Shown here in pieces: positions 26,015 through 39,056 of a stretch of 64,000 nucleotides of DNA. Below the pieces are notes generated by a model, which saw only the letters and a list, made by a program, of their open reading frames with translations, was not told the origin of the DNA and did no database searches. Within the stretch, counting starts at the first letter, position 1. Every line of letters begins with the position of its first letter. Source of the stretch: Glomus cerebriforme (Eukaryota; Glomeromycota; Glomeromycetes; Glomerales; Glomeraceae); the NCBI GenBank assembly GCA_003550305.1, contig QKYT01000294.1, forward strand, positions 36,800 to 100,799, in the 5' to 3' direction. The position numbers were made by a program, and so were the translations under genes.

Positions 26015-27270
26015 TTAATCATCATCCTTCTTCTCATCATTGGAAGCAACAGGTGCTTCAGACTTCTCAGCATCATCATTAGATTGAACTTGTTGATCGC
26101 TCAATGCAACTTTAATGACCAAAGTTCTACCTTCAGAATCAACATCTTTTAATCCTTCAAGGGCTTTCTTTTGTTCTTCTTCATCAGCTAATTCTACGAA
26201 TCCAAAACCCTTTGAACGTCCACCACGACGACGAACGACGTGAGCAGAGGATACGTTATAATCTTTGAAGATGTCCTTCAAACCATCATCGTCGACAGAG
26301 AAAGGGAGGTTTGCAACAAAGACAACAGTTTTGGATGGTTCCCCAGTTTTTGTAATATTGTGATTGGCATTATGGCGACGACGAGAAAAATTACGACCTC
26401 CTCGGCCACGACCGCGGCCACGTCCTCGACGAAACCATCCCCCCCGTCTTTTAGGTATACGTTCATTTTCAGTACCATTTGGTGTCGGAGCGTCGGCAGT
26501 TGTGGCCGCTGTAGCATCATTGGCCTCGGTATCGCCGCCACTGTCTCCAGTGCGAAAGAAACGACGACGATTAAACTATATTGAAATATAAAGCTGTAAG
26601 TATGATACGCAAAATTATAAAATGAAATGCATAAACAGTTCATGAATTGCTCACCCATCCACGACCTCTTCCTCGTCCACGACCCCTACCACGCCCTCTT
26701 CCCCTACCACGGCTCGGCCATCTTCCCCGACCACGACGGGGAGCAACAATAGTACCTTCAGCTTTGGGCTTGGCAACTTCTACATTGATTTGACGGCCAT
26801 CTAATTCTTGCTTATTTAATTCGTCGACTACTTTCTTTGCATCTTCTTCGGTTTCAAGAGCGACGAAACCATATCCTAATGAACGTGTGCCACGAGTAAT
26901 AATGTTGGCTTTAATGCTAAATTCAGTAATTAGCAATAGAAGCAAGTTAGATAACTTGATCATAAATAAAATTATTAGGGGTAATGGGGCCAATATACAT
27001 CATATAATACTCAACTCATCTAATGAAGAATCTAAATATTTGGCCAAATAATGAGAAAAAGTAGAAAAAGTCTACTTACACTTTACCGGTCTTATTAAAA
27101 AAATCGGCTAATTGTTGTTCGCCTGTTGAGAAAGCTAAATTTCCTACAAAAACTTTGTATTCTTCTTGTTTAGTTTCTTCCTTGGTACTAACTTCAACAG
27201 AGGTGCTCTCTTCAACATTATTCTCATTAGCTAAAGTCACAGCTTCACTTGTGGATGTAGGATCGGACAT
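26015..27270 (-). CDS. RRM-RGG-RRM protein (Sbp1-like)
   Basis: Exons 27080-27270, 26655-26916 and 26015-26575 encode 337 residues from MSDPTSTSEAV. The order is RRM1 (YKVFVGNLAF as RNP2, LGYGFVALE as RNP1), a Gly-Arg-rich region split over two exons with an alternating RGRGRG run, then RRM2 (VVFVANLPF, SKGFGFVEL). It ends in an acidic tail with EKKDDD. This is the architecture of yeast Sbp1, a translational repressor and decapping activator whose RGG region binds eIF4G; nucleolin-like proteins are a looser alternative. A longer reading frame upstream opens at a GTG, so the first ATG at 27270 is preferred. The GRG run is simple-sequence coding and may vary in length between strains. Confidence 0.82.
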
Positions 27271-27294
27271 TATTTCTATATTAAACTTTGACAC

Positions 27295-28183
27295 GTATAT
27301 ATTAAAATATTATTGTGGATATTTTTTTATTATCTTTTTTTAAAGGTTCGGGGTCAGATGTGCCTGATGTAACGTTCGTTTGGGTCGTTAAAAAAAAAAA
27401 AAAAATCCCCTCTCACTTCCAATCTACTGAGGGAAATTATGAATCCAGGTTGGATGCCTATTTGGACTTTGACGGACTGAAGGCTCCTTTGATTTTGATA
27501 AGTCCAACTGAAGGGCTAGGACAGCTAATGGTATAGAGCTTTTGACGGATAGAACAAATGCTTCGTTTGCTTGCAAGTTGGAGCAAAAAAACTTGGTAAC
27601 ATTAGAAATTAGCCAAAATCGCACCAAAAAATAGGTTTCTCCTCAATACTGTGTAACAATTCAATCTGTTGTACGAAAGTCCCACACACCCGAAACAATT
27701 CCGCCTTTATCTATTATCAGATCGGTCATTTTTATCCAATGAAAAAATTAAAATTAACCATAAAGAGTGAAAAATATTTGATTATAAACCAATTCAAAAG
27801 GAAATGAGTGAATGACAATAATCAGATCAACAAAATGATGCACGCAGTTATGGATAAAAATAAGAGTTACACTAATAAAGCACGGGACAGATCTTTTCAA
27901 GAAAAAAAAATGGTAACTATTGTTTATCAGCCAAATTACCTTAGAAGCTTTCAAGCTCTGCGCATAGTGTAACTATTTATTGCTTTAGAATAGTACAAAA
28001 GAGTTTCGTGTAAAGGAAAATTTTTTTTTTTATCAGAGAAACGAGTTTCAGACTTGATTTTTTAAAAATTAAAAATGGAATCAGGATGACAATCAAAAGT
28101 CAATAGCTTCGGAAGTTCGGATTATCTATTTTCGAATTTAGAGATAAAAAAATGTCTTGATTCAAGATTAAAACCAATGAAAT
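27295..28183. other. intergenic, divergent 5' regions
   Basis: About 0.9 kb between the RRM protein and the glutaredoxin-like gene. A 15-base A run is at about 27,391-27,405. Short ORFs on both strands show no recognisable features. It must include both promoters. No RNA gene was recognised. Confidence 0.4.
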
Positions 28184-28542
28184 ATGTCAATTCCGTCAAC
28201 ACGTCGAATTATTTTAACTTTATTTACCTCAAAATCGTGTTCACTTTGTGTTGATGCAAAACATGCCATCAAGCAAGTTCAAAAAAGAGTAAATAAATTA
28301 AATTTTATTTAATTTTTTTTTATAAAATACTTACAAACATAATTCTTTAGGTTCCTTTCGATTTTGAACAAAAAGACATAAAAGCTCCAGAAAATTCAAA
28401 TTGGTTTGAAAAGTATAAGTACGATATTCCAGTTTTACATTTAAATAACCAATTTATATTTAAACATAGAATCGAACAAAATGAATTGGAAGAGACATTA
28501 CGTAAATTTAAAGAAACGGGTATTGTAGATTACAGGAAGTAA
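28184..28542 (+). CDS. glutaredoxin-like protein (DUF836/YDR286C family)
   Basis: Two exons, 28184-28288 and 28351-28542, encode 98 residues. After MSIPSTRRIILTLFTSKSC the thioredoxin-fold motif C19-S-L-C22 is followed by a helix (VDAKHAIKQVQKR). The typical cis-Pro strand is KYDIPVLHLNNQFIFKHRI. The family is small, and its fungal members are uncharacterised, possibly mitochondrial, thiol-disulfide proteins. The N-terminus here has basic residues but is too short for a confident targeting call. The gene converges with GTF3C5, only 52 bases separating the stop codons. Confidence 0.87.
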
Positions 28543-28594
28543 TCTTTCATATCATATCGGTAATACGTTTAGCCCAAATTTGGCGATTTCTTTA

Positions 28595-31017
28595 TTAGAT
28601 CAGTTCGAAATCTTCATACTCCTCAGCCTCAACTTCGCTTTCATTCTCTTCAAACATATCCGAATTATCCAAATAAAATGTTCCTTCGTCATCTTGTTCG
28701 AAATCTTTATAAAATACGAAAAAATCATTAACATATCCCTCAAAAAATGAACATATTATCATTATTTACCTTCTTGTGATCTTTGCGCTGCTTGAAGATT
28801 ACGCATTAACTCGTCAACCTAAATAAATGGATCATCTCCTCGAATGTTCATTTTAAATAATCAAAATAATGTGAAATTCAATCACTTATTCTTCTTACTT
28901 TACTTATAATTTGACCCTCTTTCGACTCACTATCGGTATCGCTTATCTCTTCATCTTCGTCGCCACCATCCTCATTTTCTGATTCTTCATCATGTGCGTT
29001 CAACAAGTCATCAAAATCCTCATCACTTAATATCTTACCTTCTGTCAATGCCTTGAACTTTCGTCTCATAACTTTTCTCATTTTTACTAATTCACTATGT
29101 TTATAAAAGCCATCGCGTTCCTTTATAATCATTATATTAGTTTATTTGATTCGTAATTTGGTAAAATGAAAACTAAGCTTCATACTGACATCACAAAATT
29201 CCTGTAAAGAATCAGGCGAATCAATAAGTTTTTTTAAAAGAGGGTCAGTTATGTCATGCATCTGGAAAACTGCAATATCTCGGCACGTTGAAATCCCATC
29301 AAAGATATGAGAAGTCTGTGAATCAATGCTATTACAAAATAATTAGCTCCGTAATGAAATCTAATAAATAGATAACTATAAAACTTACTTGGAATTTTCT
29401 GTGTTATCCTTTTCCGCTGCTTCTTCTTGTATATGAAGCAAACGTTTCGCTCGCCCAAGTTTTGTAGGTCTTCGAGTATTTCGAATATCCAGAAGTTGAT
29501 AGCTAAACAAATAATCGCATCAGAACTTTTGCGAAAATAAAAATTAATGATAAACAACATAAATAAAGAATATATATTACAATCTTGCTTCTTGGTTTAA
29601 TCGCGGGTCATATCCATAACGAATCCAACAATCACGCCATGGACCGTTTGACATCAAATATGCGACTAAAGGCAATAGCCTACAACATACGCGTGTAGCA
29701 TATCAGAATAATAGCAATTAATGTATCATAAACAAAGTCAATATACCTCTTGATATTCCTTTTGTCGTTTGAAGGTAAGTTATTTTCTAACGCGAGTCTT
29801 GTCCATATTGGACGGTCTTCAAATAACTAAAAAATGTTTAAACGAACTAAAACTTTTTTTAATTTCATAACCTTATTTTTTATAATTATTCACCTTATTC
29901 ATTCGATCTATACTTTCTTGAGGCATTTGTTCAATATTCTTTGAGGATTCTGGAGGTGGCTCTTCTGGAACAAGTGATGGAATGTTAAGGAACTAACAAA
30001 TATAATAATATATATCCAATGATGCATAGAATAAAGGATATCATTAATGTCATATGTAATCGATATTGCTATAAACTTCTTCCTACGACTCCGATTAATA
30101 AGCTTAAGAGATGGCGGCTTGATTGAAAGAATATTTGCAAATTAATAGAATATTATATAATTCGATTCATTTATATTAAATTACCTGGCCATCGTCCTTG
30201 TTAACTAACACTTTAACAACAGCCGTATTCTGTTGATATCTGTTGATTTAATAATTAGTAAAAGTTATAGGAATCGTGCTCATTGTATATATACAATACC
30301 CATAATCCATTGGACATTCTACGCGTGAAAAAGAAGGAGGCGGCAGATTGGTTTCTTCGTTCATATTATTAATAATAGATTCGAAATCCATTATTTTATT
30401 AACTAGATTATTGAATAATGTCAAATAAATTATTATAACTAAAATAAAATGATGTTCGAACATTCCATCTTTCATACCATCTAAAGACTCAAGTGCCTTT
30501 CTGTATTCAAGTATAGGATGGTTCATGTTTGGAACATATTGATAGTCTGACATTCCTCGGAATCGACAGGTTTTATTTATAATTCCCAATATATCAAATT
30601 TAACATCCTCTTTTGCATTAGATTTCTCTTCATTCTCGCGATTCCCATTTTTATTTTGACGTTTTTTCTTACGACGAGTCACTTTAAGTAAAAGATTTGA
30701 TGTTGGTATAACATCTCCATTGATAGGATGGCAAAAAGGATCATCAGGTCTAAATCGAAGTTCCATAAGATCTTCATTTACAGCCTTTAACCAAAACATC
30801 AATTAAAATTAGTATAATATATAAATTATTTTAATTTTCAAAATATGAATTTTACCTTTTTGAGACCTTTTTCACCACCTAATGTATGCAAAACCTTATT
30901 CATATTTTTTATATAACCTGGATATTCAATAACAAAGATTTGTTTTGAGGGGATATTTCTCCTAGGAGCAGTTTCATAGCCGAAATATAAATCATCTCGT
31001 TTAGAAACTGAGTCCAT
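28595..31017 (-). CDS. TFIIIC subunit GTF3C5/Tfc1 (tau95)
   Basis: This is a multi-exon gene. The N-terminal part has FVIEYPGYIKNMNKVLHTLGG and ELRFRPDDPFCHPI, both conserved in Tfc1/Sfc1/GTF3C5. GIINKTCRFRGMSDYQYVP and PPPSFSRVECPMDYG follow. The DNA-binding half includes RPIWTRLALENNL and GPWRDCWIRYGYDPRLNQ. The C-terminus is strongly acidic (ESENEDGGDEDEEISDTDSE), as in tau95. The protein contacts the A box of tRNA-type promoters within TFIIIC and supports polymerase III transcription. One intron (29974-30041) has AT-AC ends with textbook U12 signals, joining YDIN to VVPEEPPPE. A start further upstream (MCYLTFHRI) is open, but MDSVSKRDD at 31017 is preferred. Divergent from SIN3. Confidence 0.92.
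29974..30041 (-). other. U12-type AT-AC intron in GTF3C5
   Basis: Minus-strand intron of 68 nt. It begins ATATCCTTT at 30041, an exact U12 AT-AC donor. It contains TTCCTTAAC at 29992-29984, an exact U12 branch-site consensus, and ends ATTCCATCAC at 29974, giving about 11 nt from branch A to the 3' end. It joins AAT-G to TT-GTT-CCA in frame with the conserved family sequence on both sides. No GT-AG pair nearby does this. Confidence 0.88.
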
Positions 31018-31596
31018 AATACGGTGGAATGTTAGATAACACAAACTTTTGCGATATAATTTGTTGTGATGTTGTGTGACGTTGATCTTTTGAAGCTTAA
31101 AAACGCTTTGTATTACATAAATCAGGTGGCTCTGTCAAAGCAGAAGCGAAATATGTAATATACTGAATTGAGACAATATTAGATTTATACATAGATTATC
31201 GCCGTAATTCTATAAAAAGGACAAAATTCCGAGTCACGTACAGTATCTTCATTCTGTCTCTTTTTTTCTCTTTAATTCCTTTAATAAAAAATAAAAACTT
31301 ATAAAACTTTCACAATATATTATGTAAGCAACAAAAATTTTAATGTCACATGATCAGCAATTAACAGAGAATTCGTTTATCAATTATGGTTCTTGCTTCA
31401 CTGAATTTGATGAATTTAAAAACTCTTTTGATGGTGTAATCTCTTATTTAGTTAGTATTGGCACGTGGTTTGTATCACTTGAGATCCACAAATTTGGAGA
31501 TTATAAAGTCTTTTGTCTTTTGATTTTCTCTCAATTTTTTATATTCCTCCATTTCTTGTACAGAACTTTAATATATATAGATTTCTATTCTTTCAC
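31018..31596. promoter_or_regulatory. divergent promoter GTF3C5 / SIN3
   Basis: A TATAAAAA box lies at 31211-31218 on the plus strand, followed by a T/C-rich stretch at 31,255-31,275, consistent with a SIN3 promoter. An ORF from 31343 (MSHDQQLTENS...) could be a 5' exon or leader ORF. It is open for 93 codons but shows no family signature. Confidence 0.5.
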
Positions 31597-34500
31597 ATGT
31601 CTAATAAACAAGCACTTAATGTAAAAGACGCCCTGTCGTATCTGGATCAGGTCAAGATTCAATTCTCTGATAACCCAGATGTTTACAACAGGTTTCTTGA
31701 CATTATGAAAGATTTCAAAAGTCAAACGATCGATACTCCTGGAGTTATTGAGCGAGTCTCATCATTATTTAAAGGACATCCGCCTTTGATTCAAGGATTC
31801 AATACTTTTCTACCTCCTGGATATCATATTGAGTGTTCTCACGACCAGGATTCCATCAGAGTCACAACACCTTCTGGAACAACTACCTCGACCATAGGAC
31901 CTCCTCCAGATCATCCTCATTTACAGCCGGGAGTACCTGGAGGTTATCATTTGACTTATCCTCAGGCCCCACCACAAACTTCAATGATGCCATTACCGCA
32001 TCAACAAGGACCTTTACAAACGCAATCTTACGTCATTGGAGGACAACCGGCTAACCAATCAACTTCACAATCAGTTGGGCAATCGGTTGGTATTAGCGCT
32101 CCAGGAAGTCCGTCTCCAAATCCGCAACAAGGTAATGGTAGAAAGGGTCCCGTCGAATTCAATCATGCGATAAATTATGTTAACAAAATAAAGGTGAATG
32201 AACTCTTTATATCAATCCTTTATAAAATTTATAATAGCAGTTGTCGACTTTGTTTAAAAATTCACTTGACAAAAAACCATTAATTCTACGTACTTCATAT
32301 CATAAAGAATCGATTTTCGACAGATCCAGATACATACAAGCAATTCTTAGAGATATTACAAACTTATCAAAAAGAGCAGAAGCCAATCCAAGAGGTATTC
32401 ATAATTCGTGATTTTTTTTTGTATTCTTTTTTTATTAATAATATAAATACCTAAATGAATTTATGATATTGTAGGTATATTCACAAGTTCAGGTTCTTTT
32501 CAAGAATGCACCGGATCTTTTGGATGAATTTAAGCAGTTCCTTCCGGATAATTCCGGTACCTTCCCTTCGAACAGTTTATTTAATGTCTTATCTCAAAGT
32601 CATAAACAGCAACACCATATACCTGGTCTTAGTTTGGCGAATGGAGTTCCTGGTTTGTAATAATGAATTATTTAATATCATTATTCTGTTAATATTTATG
32701 AATTATGGCATGGTTTTATTGTTTAGCCGGTTTAGGTATGCCAAGATTACCACCGGTCGGTAATTTTTCACCTTCTCAAACGACTACTTCAATGTCCAAT
32801 GATTCATACAAGAAGTCAACAGGAGGCTCAAGTTCAGCGGTTAATAATTCTTCAGGGCAAGCTGTTGTATCTGTTCCTGCAGGACCTTCAAATATGTCCA
32901 AGAAGAAAAGATCAGCTCTCCCTGGTTCCGATAGAAGTCCCAGTATGTTAACAAGCAAGGTAAGTAAGTTATTTGCTTATAAACGTGATGTTAATTTACA
33001 TATGATTAATTGTAATTTCTTTATAGTCAAAAAAGTCAAAATTACTGCATAAAACACCTAATGATCAAGTTCAGTCCAATTCATCATTAACACCTGTTAA
33101 AACCGAACCTACAAAAGTATCTGATAAACAACCGGCTGCCTCTTCTGAGGAGTTGATGTTCTTTGAAAAAGTCAAAAAGTATATCGCGAACAAACATAGT
33201 TACAATGAATTCCTCAAGCTTATCAATCTTTATAGTCAGCAAATCTTAGACACATATTCACTTGTCAAAAAAGTGCAGAATTTCATAGGACAAAATACTG
33301 AACTATTTGAATGGTTCAAACAATTTGTCAAATATGATGAAAAAGATGAGATTGTGCAAAACACTGCAAATTCCAGACCGCGTGTAGATCTAGAAGGATG
33401 TATTTCATATGGGCCCAGTTATCGTCAATTACCACCATTAGTAAGTAAAGTTCTAGGTTTTTATGACTTGTTAGCCAAGTTTTACTAACGCTTATAATAT
33501 TGTCTATTATTAGGAGGCTAATTTGCCCTGTTCTGGTCGTGACGAATTATGTTGGGAAGTTTTAAATGATAAATGGGTATCTCATCCTACATGGGCCAGT
33601 GAAGAGGCTGGGTTCGTATCACATAAAAAAAATCAATTTGAAGAAGCATTACATAAGTGTGAAGAGGAAAGGTTAGTATCTATTAGAAAATAATTTTTAT
33701 AATTCTATACTGTCAGATTTATGAATTTAAATTATTTAGATATGAATATGATATGTTCATTGAAGCAAATCAACACACTATTGCTTTACTGGAACCTATC
33801 GAGAGAAAGATACAATATAAAATGACTTCTGAAGAGAGATCCAAGTTTAAATTGGAACCCGGCTTGGGCGGAAAGTCAATGATTTACCAGAGGGTGATTA
33901 AGAGAGTTTATGATTTTGACAAAGGTACAGATGTAATCGATGCATTACATAACAATCCAGTTACAGTTGTACCCGTAGTATTAAAGCGATTGAAACAAAA
34001 AGATGAAGAATGGAAACGCGCTAGGGTATGAAACATCTGTTAATTATTAACCTTTTTCTTAATGTAACTTATACGTTAAATATTACATATTAACAGAGAG
34101 AGTGGAATAAAATATGGCGCGAAATTGACGCCAAGAATTATTATAAATCTCTCGATCACCAAGGAATTACTTTTAAGAACGATGATAAGAAGGCACTTAC
34201 TCCTAAATATTTGATAGCTGAGATAGAAAATCTTCGTCGTGAACCTAATGATGAAGGGGAAATACCAGAATACCAATATAAGTTTGTCTTTAAAGATCTT
34301 GAAGTATTTAAAGATGTAGCTCGGATTTTATTTGGATATATGGATCGTTCCGGAACTGTGGCACCGAGTGATAGAGAAAAAATTGAAAAGTTTTTTAAGA
34401 CATTTATACCCAGTTTCTTTGACATTCCAACTTCTTTTTTTGACGGGATGAATCATGAAGATTCTTCTATGCTGGTTGATCATGAAGAATCTGTAAACAT

Positions 34501-35948
34501 GCCTATGCCAATAGATAATGTTGATGCTGACGTTGATAACGGTCCATTATCCTCAGAACCGATTAGTGGTATGTGGATTCAGGTTTCTAAAGAATCACGT
34601 GAAAACATTAGGGCTGTAGTAGCTAATGCTGGAAATGGAAGACTTAAAAGGAAGTCTACGAGTTACTTCTTTGGAAACAATGCTTTCTATTGTTTCTTCA
34701 GATTTTTGCAGGTTAGATTTTGTTTATTATGCCATATAATTAAATAGATTAAATAAAACAATTGTTAATAAATCGATTTGTATAGATGCTGTTTAGTCGT
34801 CTTGAACAAATGAAGGAAGGAGCTCAAGAGAAAGCATCAAATTCTTTGAACAAAGGACAAAATGTTGCTGCAACCGATCTAGGCATTCAAAATAATCGAC
34901 TCGATCGTAAGCTCAATTCTAATTTTAATAAATCATTAAATTCTAGTTTCCTTACTTGTCTTTTCATTCATTGTAATTTAGCCGAAATTGATATGGATTT
35001 GAATCGTGGCGATCCTTATACAGTAATGCTTGAGCTTATCGAAAAACAATTTGACGGTGAAATGGAATTACCGATATTCGAAGAAAGCCTTCGTTATATT
35101 TATGGTACAAAGGCCTACATAATGTTTACTGTAGATAAACTTGTTCAAAATATGACTAAATATGTATGTTTTTTATATTTCGTAAATATGACTTAAAGAT
35201 TATATATAATATACTAATATTATTTTATTTTACAGATGCAAACATTGGTATCAGATTCGAAATCGAGTGCCTTAATTAGTTTATTTGAGAGTAACAAACA
35301 ACAGCAAGAACAATCAAATGATAGATCACATATTATGTATCAGTTACACGCTAATAACACAATTGGATATGATGAACATACATATCGAATCGATTACGTA
35401 TGTTATTTATGTTATTTACTTATTTCATTTAAAAAGATTTTCGAATACTAATATAATATCTTAATTTACAGGACAAGGAAGAAAGGGTTTTGACTATATT
35501 GCTATCTGGTCGTGATTCTTCACTGGGTAGTGCAGTATCTTCGGAAGAACAATGGGCCTACTACATGTACAGCTATATGTCTTTAAATCCCACTGAAGGC
35601 GTCTCAGCTAAAACAGAACGCCCATTTTTAAAGAGGTATAATGATTTTGTATTTATTAGTTTATTTAATATTCTAATTAATTTATCTTTAATTATATTTC
35701 ATAGAAACTTGCCATCAGTTGAAGGGTCGGAACGGATATTGCCAAATGTTTTAACGCGAAATGGTTTAGAAATTAAGATTTGCATTAATTCATACCATGT
35801 ATTCTTCGTTAATAACACTGAAGATAGTTTCAGGCGTTTACGTCCTTCAGTACCATCCACAAAATTACAACAGGACACAACTCGACGACAAGAATTATGG
35901 AATCGTTGGTTAAAATCACGAGATGATGTTGACAGTATGGAAATGTAG
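31597..35948 (+). CDS. SIN3: SIN3 histone-deacetylase corepressor scaffold
   Basis: This is a long multi-exon gene. PAH1 begins [23 protein letters not shown]2 begins [12 protein letters not shown] and continues across an intron at 32193 with [23 protein letters not shown]3 reads [20 protein letters not shown]. The HDAC-interaction domain follows ([43 protein letters not shown] and [20 protein letters not shown]). The Sin3 C-terminal domain ends [13 protein letters not shown]. Linkers are Pro/Gln/Ser-rich. Sin3 recruits Rpd3-type deacetylases to DNA-bound repressors through the PAH domains. The start at 31597 (MSNKQALNV) is the first ATG in the PAH1 frame; an upstream 5' exon is possible because many Sin3 proteins have longer N-termini. 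Exon boundaries beyond 32394 were only partly fixed. Confidence 0.92.
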
Positions 35949-36424
35949 CTTGCGAAGTATATATATTAGCCATGTCACGTGAAGTTAATTGTATTATTGG
36001 TTATTATTAATAATAGATGGAAATATCATAACAAGGTTTTCAATACAAAACCAAATTTTTCCCGGGAAAAAAAAATTTTTTTTTTAGCAACTATTATTGA
36101 TTTTTTTTATTTAGTTTTTTTTTGTATAATCATTTTAATGATTGATAATCATTAGTAAAGAATAATAAACCTTTTTTATCTTTTTTTATTATACTGTTGA
36201 TATCACATGATACATGATAACTCATTATAATTTAACAAGTTCACCATACAATTTACATATAACATTAAAGTTTTTTAAAGTGAGTTTGTTGTTTAATTTT
36301 ATTCGCACATTCGTTAAATTCACGACAAATCAAATACAGCACGATTTATTATTTACTATATTTATGAACTTTCCTATTACAGAAACAAGTAATATCTCCA
36401 ATTTCAACTTATTAATTAAAGAAA
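35949..36424. other. intergenic SIN3 - BuGZ
   Basis: AT-rich, with A9/T10 run pairs near 36,066-36,086. It contains the SIN3 3' UTR and BuGZ promoter. Nothing else was recognised. Confidence 0.45.
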
Positions 36425-37942
36425 ATGGGAAAGAAAAAAAATAAGAAAGTTGTCCGTCCATGGTGCTGGTAAGCTTGAATAAAATTTACTTTATTATCTT
36501 CAAGAAAAAAAAATTATAATGATCTATTATTCATTTATAGGTACTGTGAAAGAGATTTTGAGGATGAGAAAGTTTTAATCCAACATCAAAAAGCTAAACA
36601 TTTTAAATGCCCTCATTGCAATAAAAAATTAAATACAGCGGGTGGAATGGTTGTTCATGTAGCCCAAGTTCACAAAGAAACAATTGACACGTAAGAATTA
36701 TAATTTCCATAGTTCAATATATATAATTTTTGCTGTTAATTTTTTGATGCATTTTAATTTTTATTCCAATTTCAAAGCTCATAAAAAAATTAAATTAAAG
36801 GCTAGTTCATAGTGTTATTGTTGATTTTTTTTATTAAAGTCCAAAAGAAAATATTTGCGAAATCTAATTGCTTTAATTATTGATTTAATATTTTAAAATT
36901 TATTAGAGTTCCAAATGCATTGAAAGGACGAGAATCAACAGATGTAGAGATTTTTGGTATGGAAGGAATTCCTCAAGCTGACATGATAGCTCATATGCAT
37001 GCACTTGAAACTGATCAGCCAACAAAGAAAATTAAAACTGAAGAACCCATGGAACTTTCTAGTGAGGAAATTAAAAAGCAACTTGCTCAGCATCAAGCAA
37101 TGATGCAAAATAATTCAACAACGGGTCAACCTTTTTCTTATTCTGGCTATTCTACTCCACAACAAAATATGCCATCATTAATGCCTCACCAGTACAGCCA
37201 ATTTTATCAGAGACCTGGTGTTAATTCAGCGCAAACATATCCATACCGACCAAAGTAAGTAACAAATTTTCTTTCTTTGATCTTATAAGTATAATATAAT
37301 AATCTATATTGTTTTGTCAAGTCAAATTCCTGGACAATCTCTACCTATACCTGGTCAACCATGGCGCCCTTCAGTGTCAGGTGTCAATCAATCATTGTAT
37401 GGGCAGATTCAACCAGCTACAACTGGACAATCAGCAATCTATCCATCTCGCTCGGCTAATAGTGTTGCTTCTGCATCTCAAATTTATCCCCAAGTTCCAC
37501 ACGCTGCAGTTTCTGGAATGTCTCCATCGGGTCAGCATTCTTATACTCCTTATACCGGAGCTTCAAGTGCAAATACTACTATGACTCAATATCAAGAGAC
37601 TTCTCCTACTACTACAGTTCCTTCTGTAGGTGATGCAATGACTACAAATGAAACTACGAATATGTCACAATCAATTACCCAACAGACAGCTCAAAAATCA
37701 GTGCCGAAAGTTGTATTAGTTTATAGTGATAACGAAGTGTCGATGGTATGTTCATTTGAGATTAATTAATATTATTTTATCATCTTAATATGTATTAATA
37801 TGTTTAACTTTGTTTATAGGAAGAAAAGAGAGCAGAACTTGAAAAATATCGGTATAATGAGGATCAATTCAGACAGCAGGTGCATGCTCTCGATATATCT
37901 GTCCAATCTCGTGTTGCAAATCTTAAAGGGAGGGTTGTGTAA
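36425..37942 (+). CDS. BuGZ/ZNF207-like zinc-finger protein
   Basis: Five exons (36425-36468, 36541-36690, 36907-37254, 37322-37745, 37820-37942) encode 362 residues. The N-terminus [20 protein letters not shown] has two C2H2 fingers of the ZNF207 type (CWYCERDF...HQKAKH and [14 protein letters not shown]...HVAQVH). A long Pro/Gln/Ser/Tyr-rich low-complexity region follows. Near the C-terminus [18 protein letters not shown] resembles the GLEBS motif that binds Bub3. In animals BuGZ stabilises Bub3 at kinetochores, phase-separates on spindle microtubules and interacts with splicing factors. The low-complexity Tyr/Pro region here fits such behaviour. Function in fungi is inferred from the finger-GLEBS combination. 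Confidence 0.9.
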
Positions 37943-38929
37943 TGGGATGGTTTTTATACTTTATACGTTGGATCTTACACAGTTTATGTGTATCAGTCTT
38001 CAATATTTTAGATTCACTTCTAGTGTTGGCAGGAATTCTGGTAAGAAAATAAATCCGGTAAGCACAGACAAGACAAAGAATTGAGGATATTCGTGATATT
38101 TTAATCGTTTATGTTACCTTGTTCGTTGTCAAGAGTTTTCTCGTACCAAGAGATGTACCTTTTTTTTTATTATTATTGTAACCTTTTTTCCTTTGTCAGT
38201 TGACTCAAAAATTAAATGGGTTTAATCAACCTTTTTTGATTCTTTATCATCTGACAATTTTATTACTTACTTGGTTGGGGTTTGTATATTCCTTGATTTT
38301 GTTTATATATACTAGATATATATTTTTCTATAAAAAAAAATTATTGTACAACAAATTCCAGGAATTTTTAATCTATTTTATCAGGTTGGTTAATATCAAG
38401 GTAGGCAAATTTTATTAAAATGAAAGTAGGATTTTATTTGTTTGAAAGAAATTTTTGATTTATTTATTAATAATAAATATTAAAGTTTTTAATATATAAT
38501 CATATGACTATATGCTTTGCATTGTGTTTTTTAATTTAATTAAAATTATAACTTATAAATACTTATTATTATATTGTAAAATTATCATATAAACTATAAT
38601 TTATTATTGTTTTGCTTTTTTAATATACATATTAATAGTCAAAAAAGTTTATTTAAAATGATCTTTTTATCTGTATTTTTTTTTTATTTTATTTCTTTAT
38701 ATAATAAAAATAGGAAAAGTAAAGAAAAATAATCAACAAATAAAGGTAAATTAATTAAGTTTGTTTTTATTATCTTTACTTTACTAAGTTGCTAATTTTA
38801 TTACTATTACTTATTTTTTTTTTTAGAAAACTTTAGCTAACTATATTTCTATAACTAAAATATATAAATTATTATAAACTTTTTTTTTTTCTTAAACAAG
38901 TTAAATGTATTTATTGTATTAAAATCAAA
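37943..38929. other. 3' region of BuGZ and AT-rich DNA
   Basis: Following the stop is a probable 3' UTR, then very AT-rich sequence with homopolymers. No gene was recognised. Confidence 0.4.
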
Positions 38930-39040
38930 ATGATAAATACATCTTATAAATCATGTATATATCCTTTATATATAAAAAAAATGTAACTTGTTATGTAAAA
39001 AAGTAGATTTGTAAAAATGAGAAGTAAAACAACTCCCTCT
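38930..39040. repeat. dispersed repeat copy shared with 6.11-6.22 kb
   Basis: AAATCATGTATATATCCTTTATATATA...TAACTTGTTATGTAA...GTAGATTTGTAAAAATG aligns with 6,135-6,205 in the same orientation. It lies beside a minus-strand orphan ORF, as at 6.2 kb. Confidence 0.55.
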
Positions 39041-39056
39041 TAGTACAAATCAGCCC

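Noticed and set aside
27271..27294. Extended N-terminus of the RRM-RGG-RRM protein
   Set aside because: The extension would begin at GTG; the first ATG is 27270.
31343..31624. 93-codon ORF just upstream of SIN3
   Set aside because: No domain, runs through a TATA-proximal leader and overlaps the SIN3 start in another frame. Kept only as a possible 5' exon.
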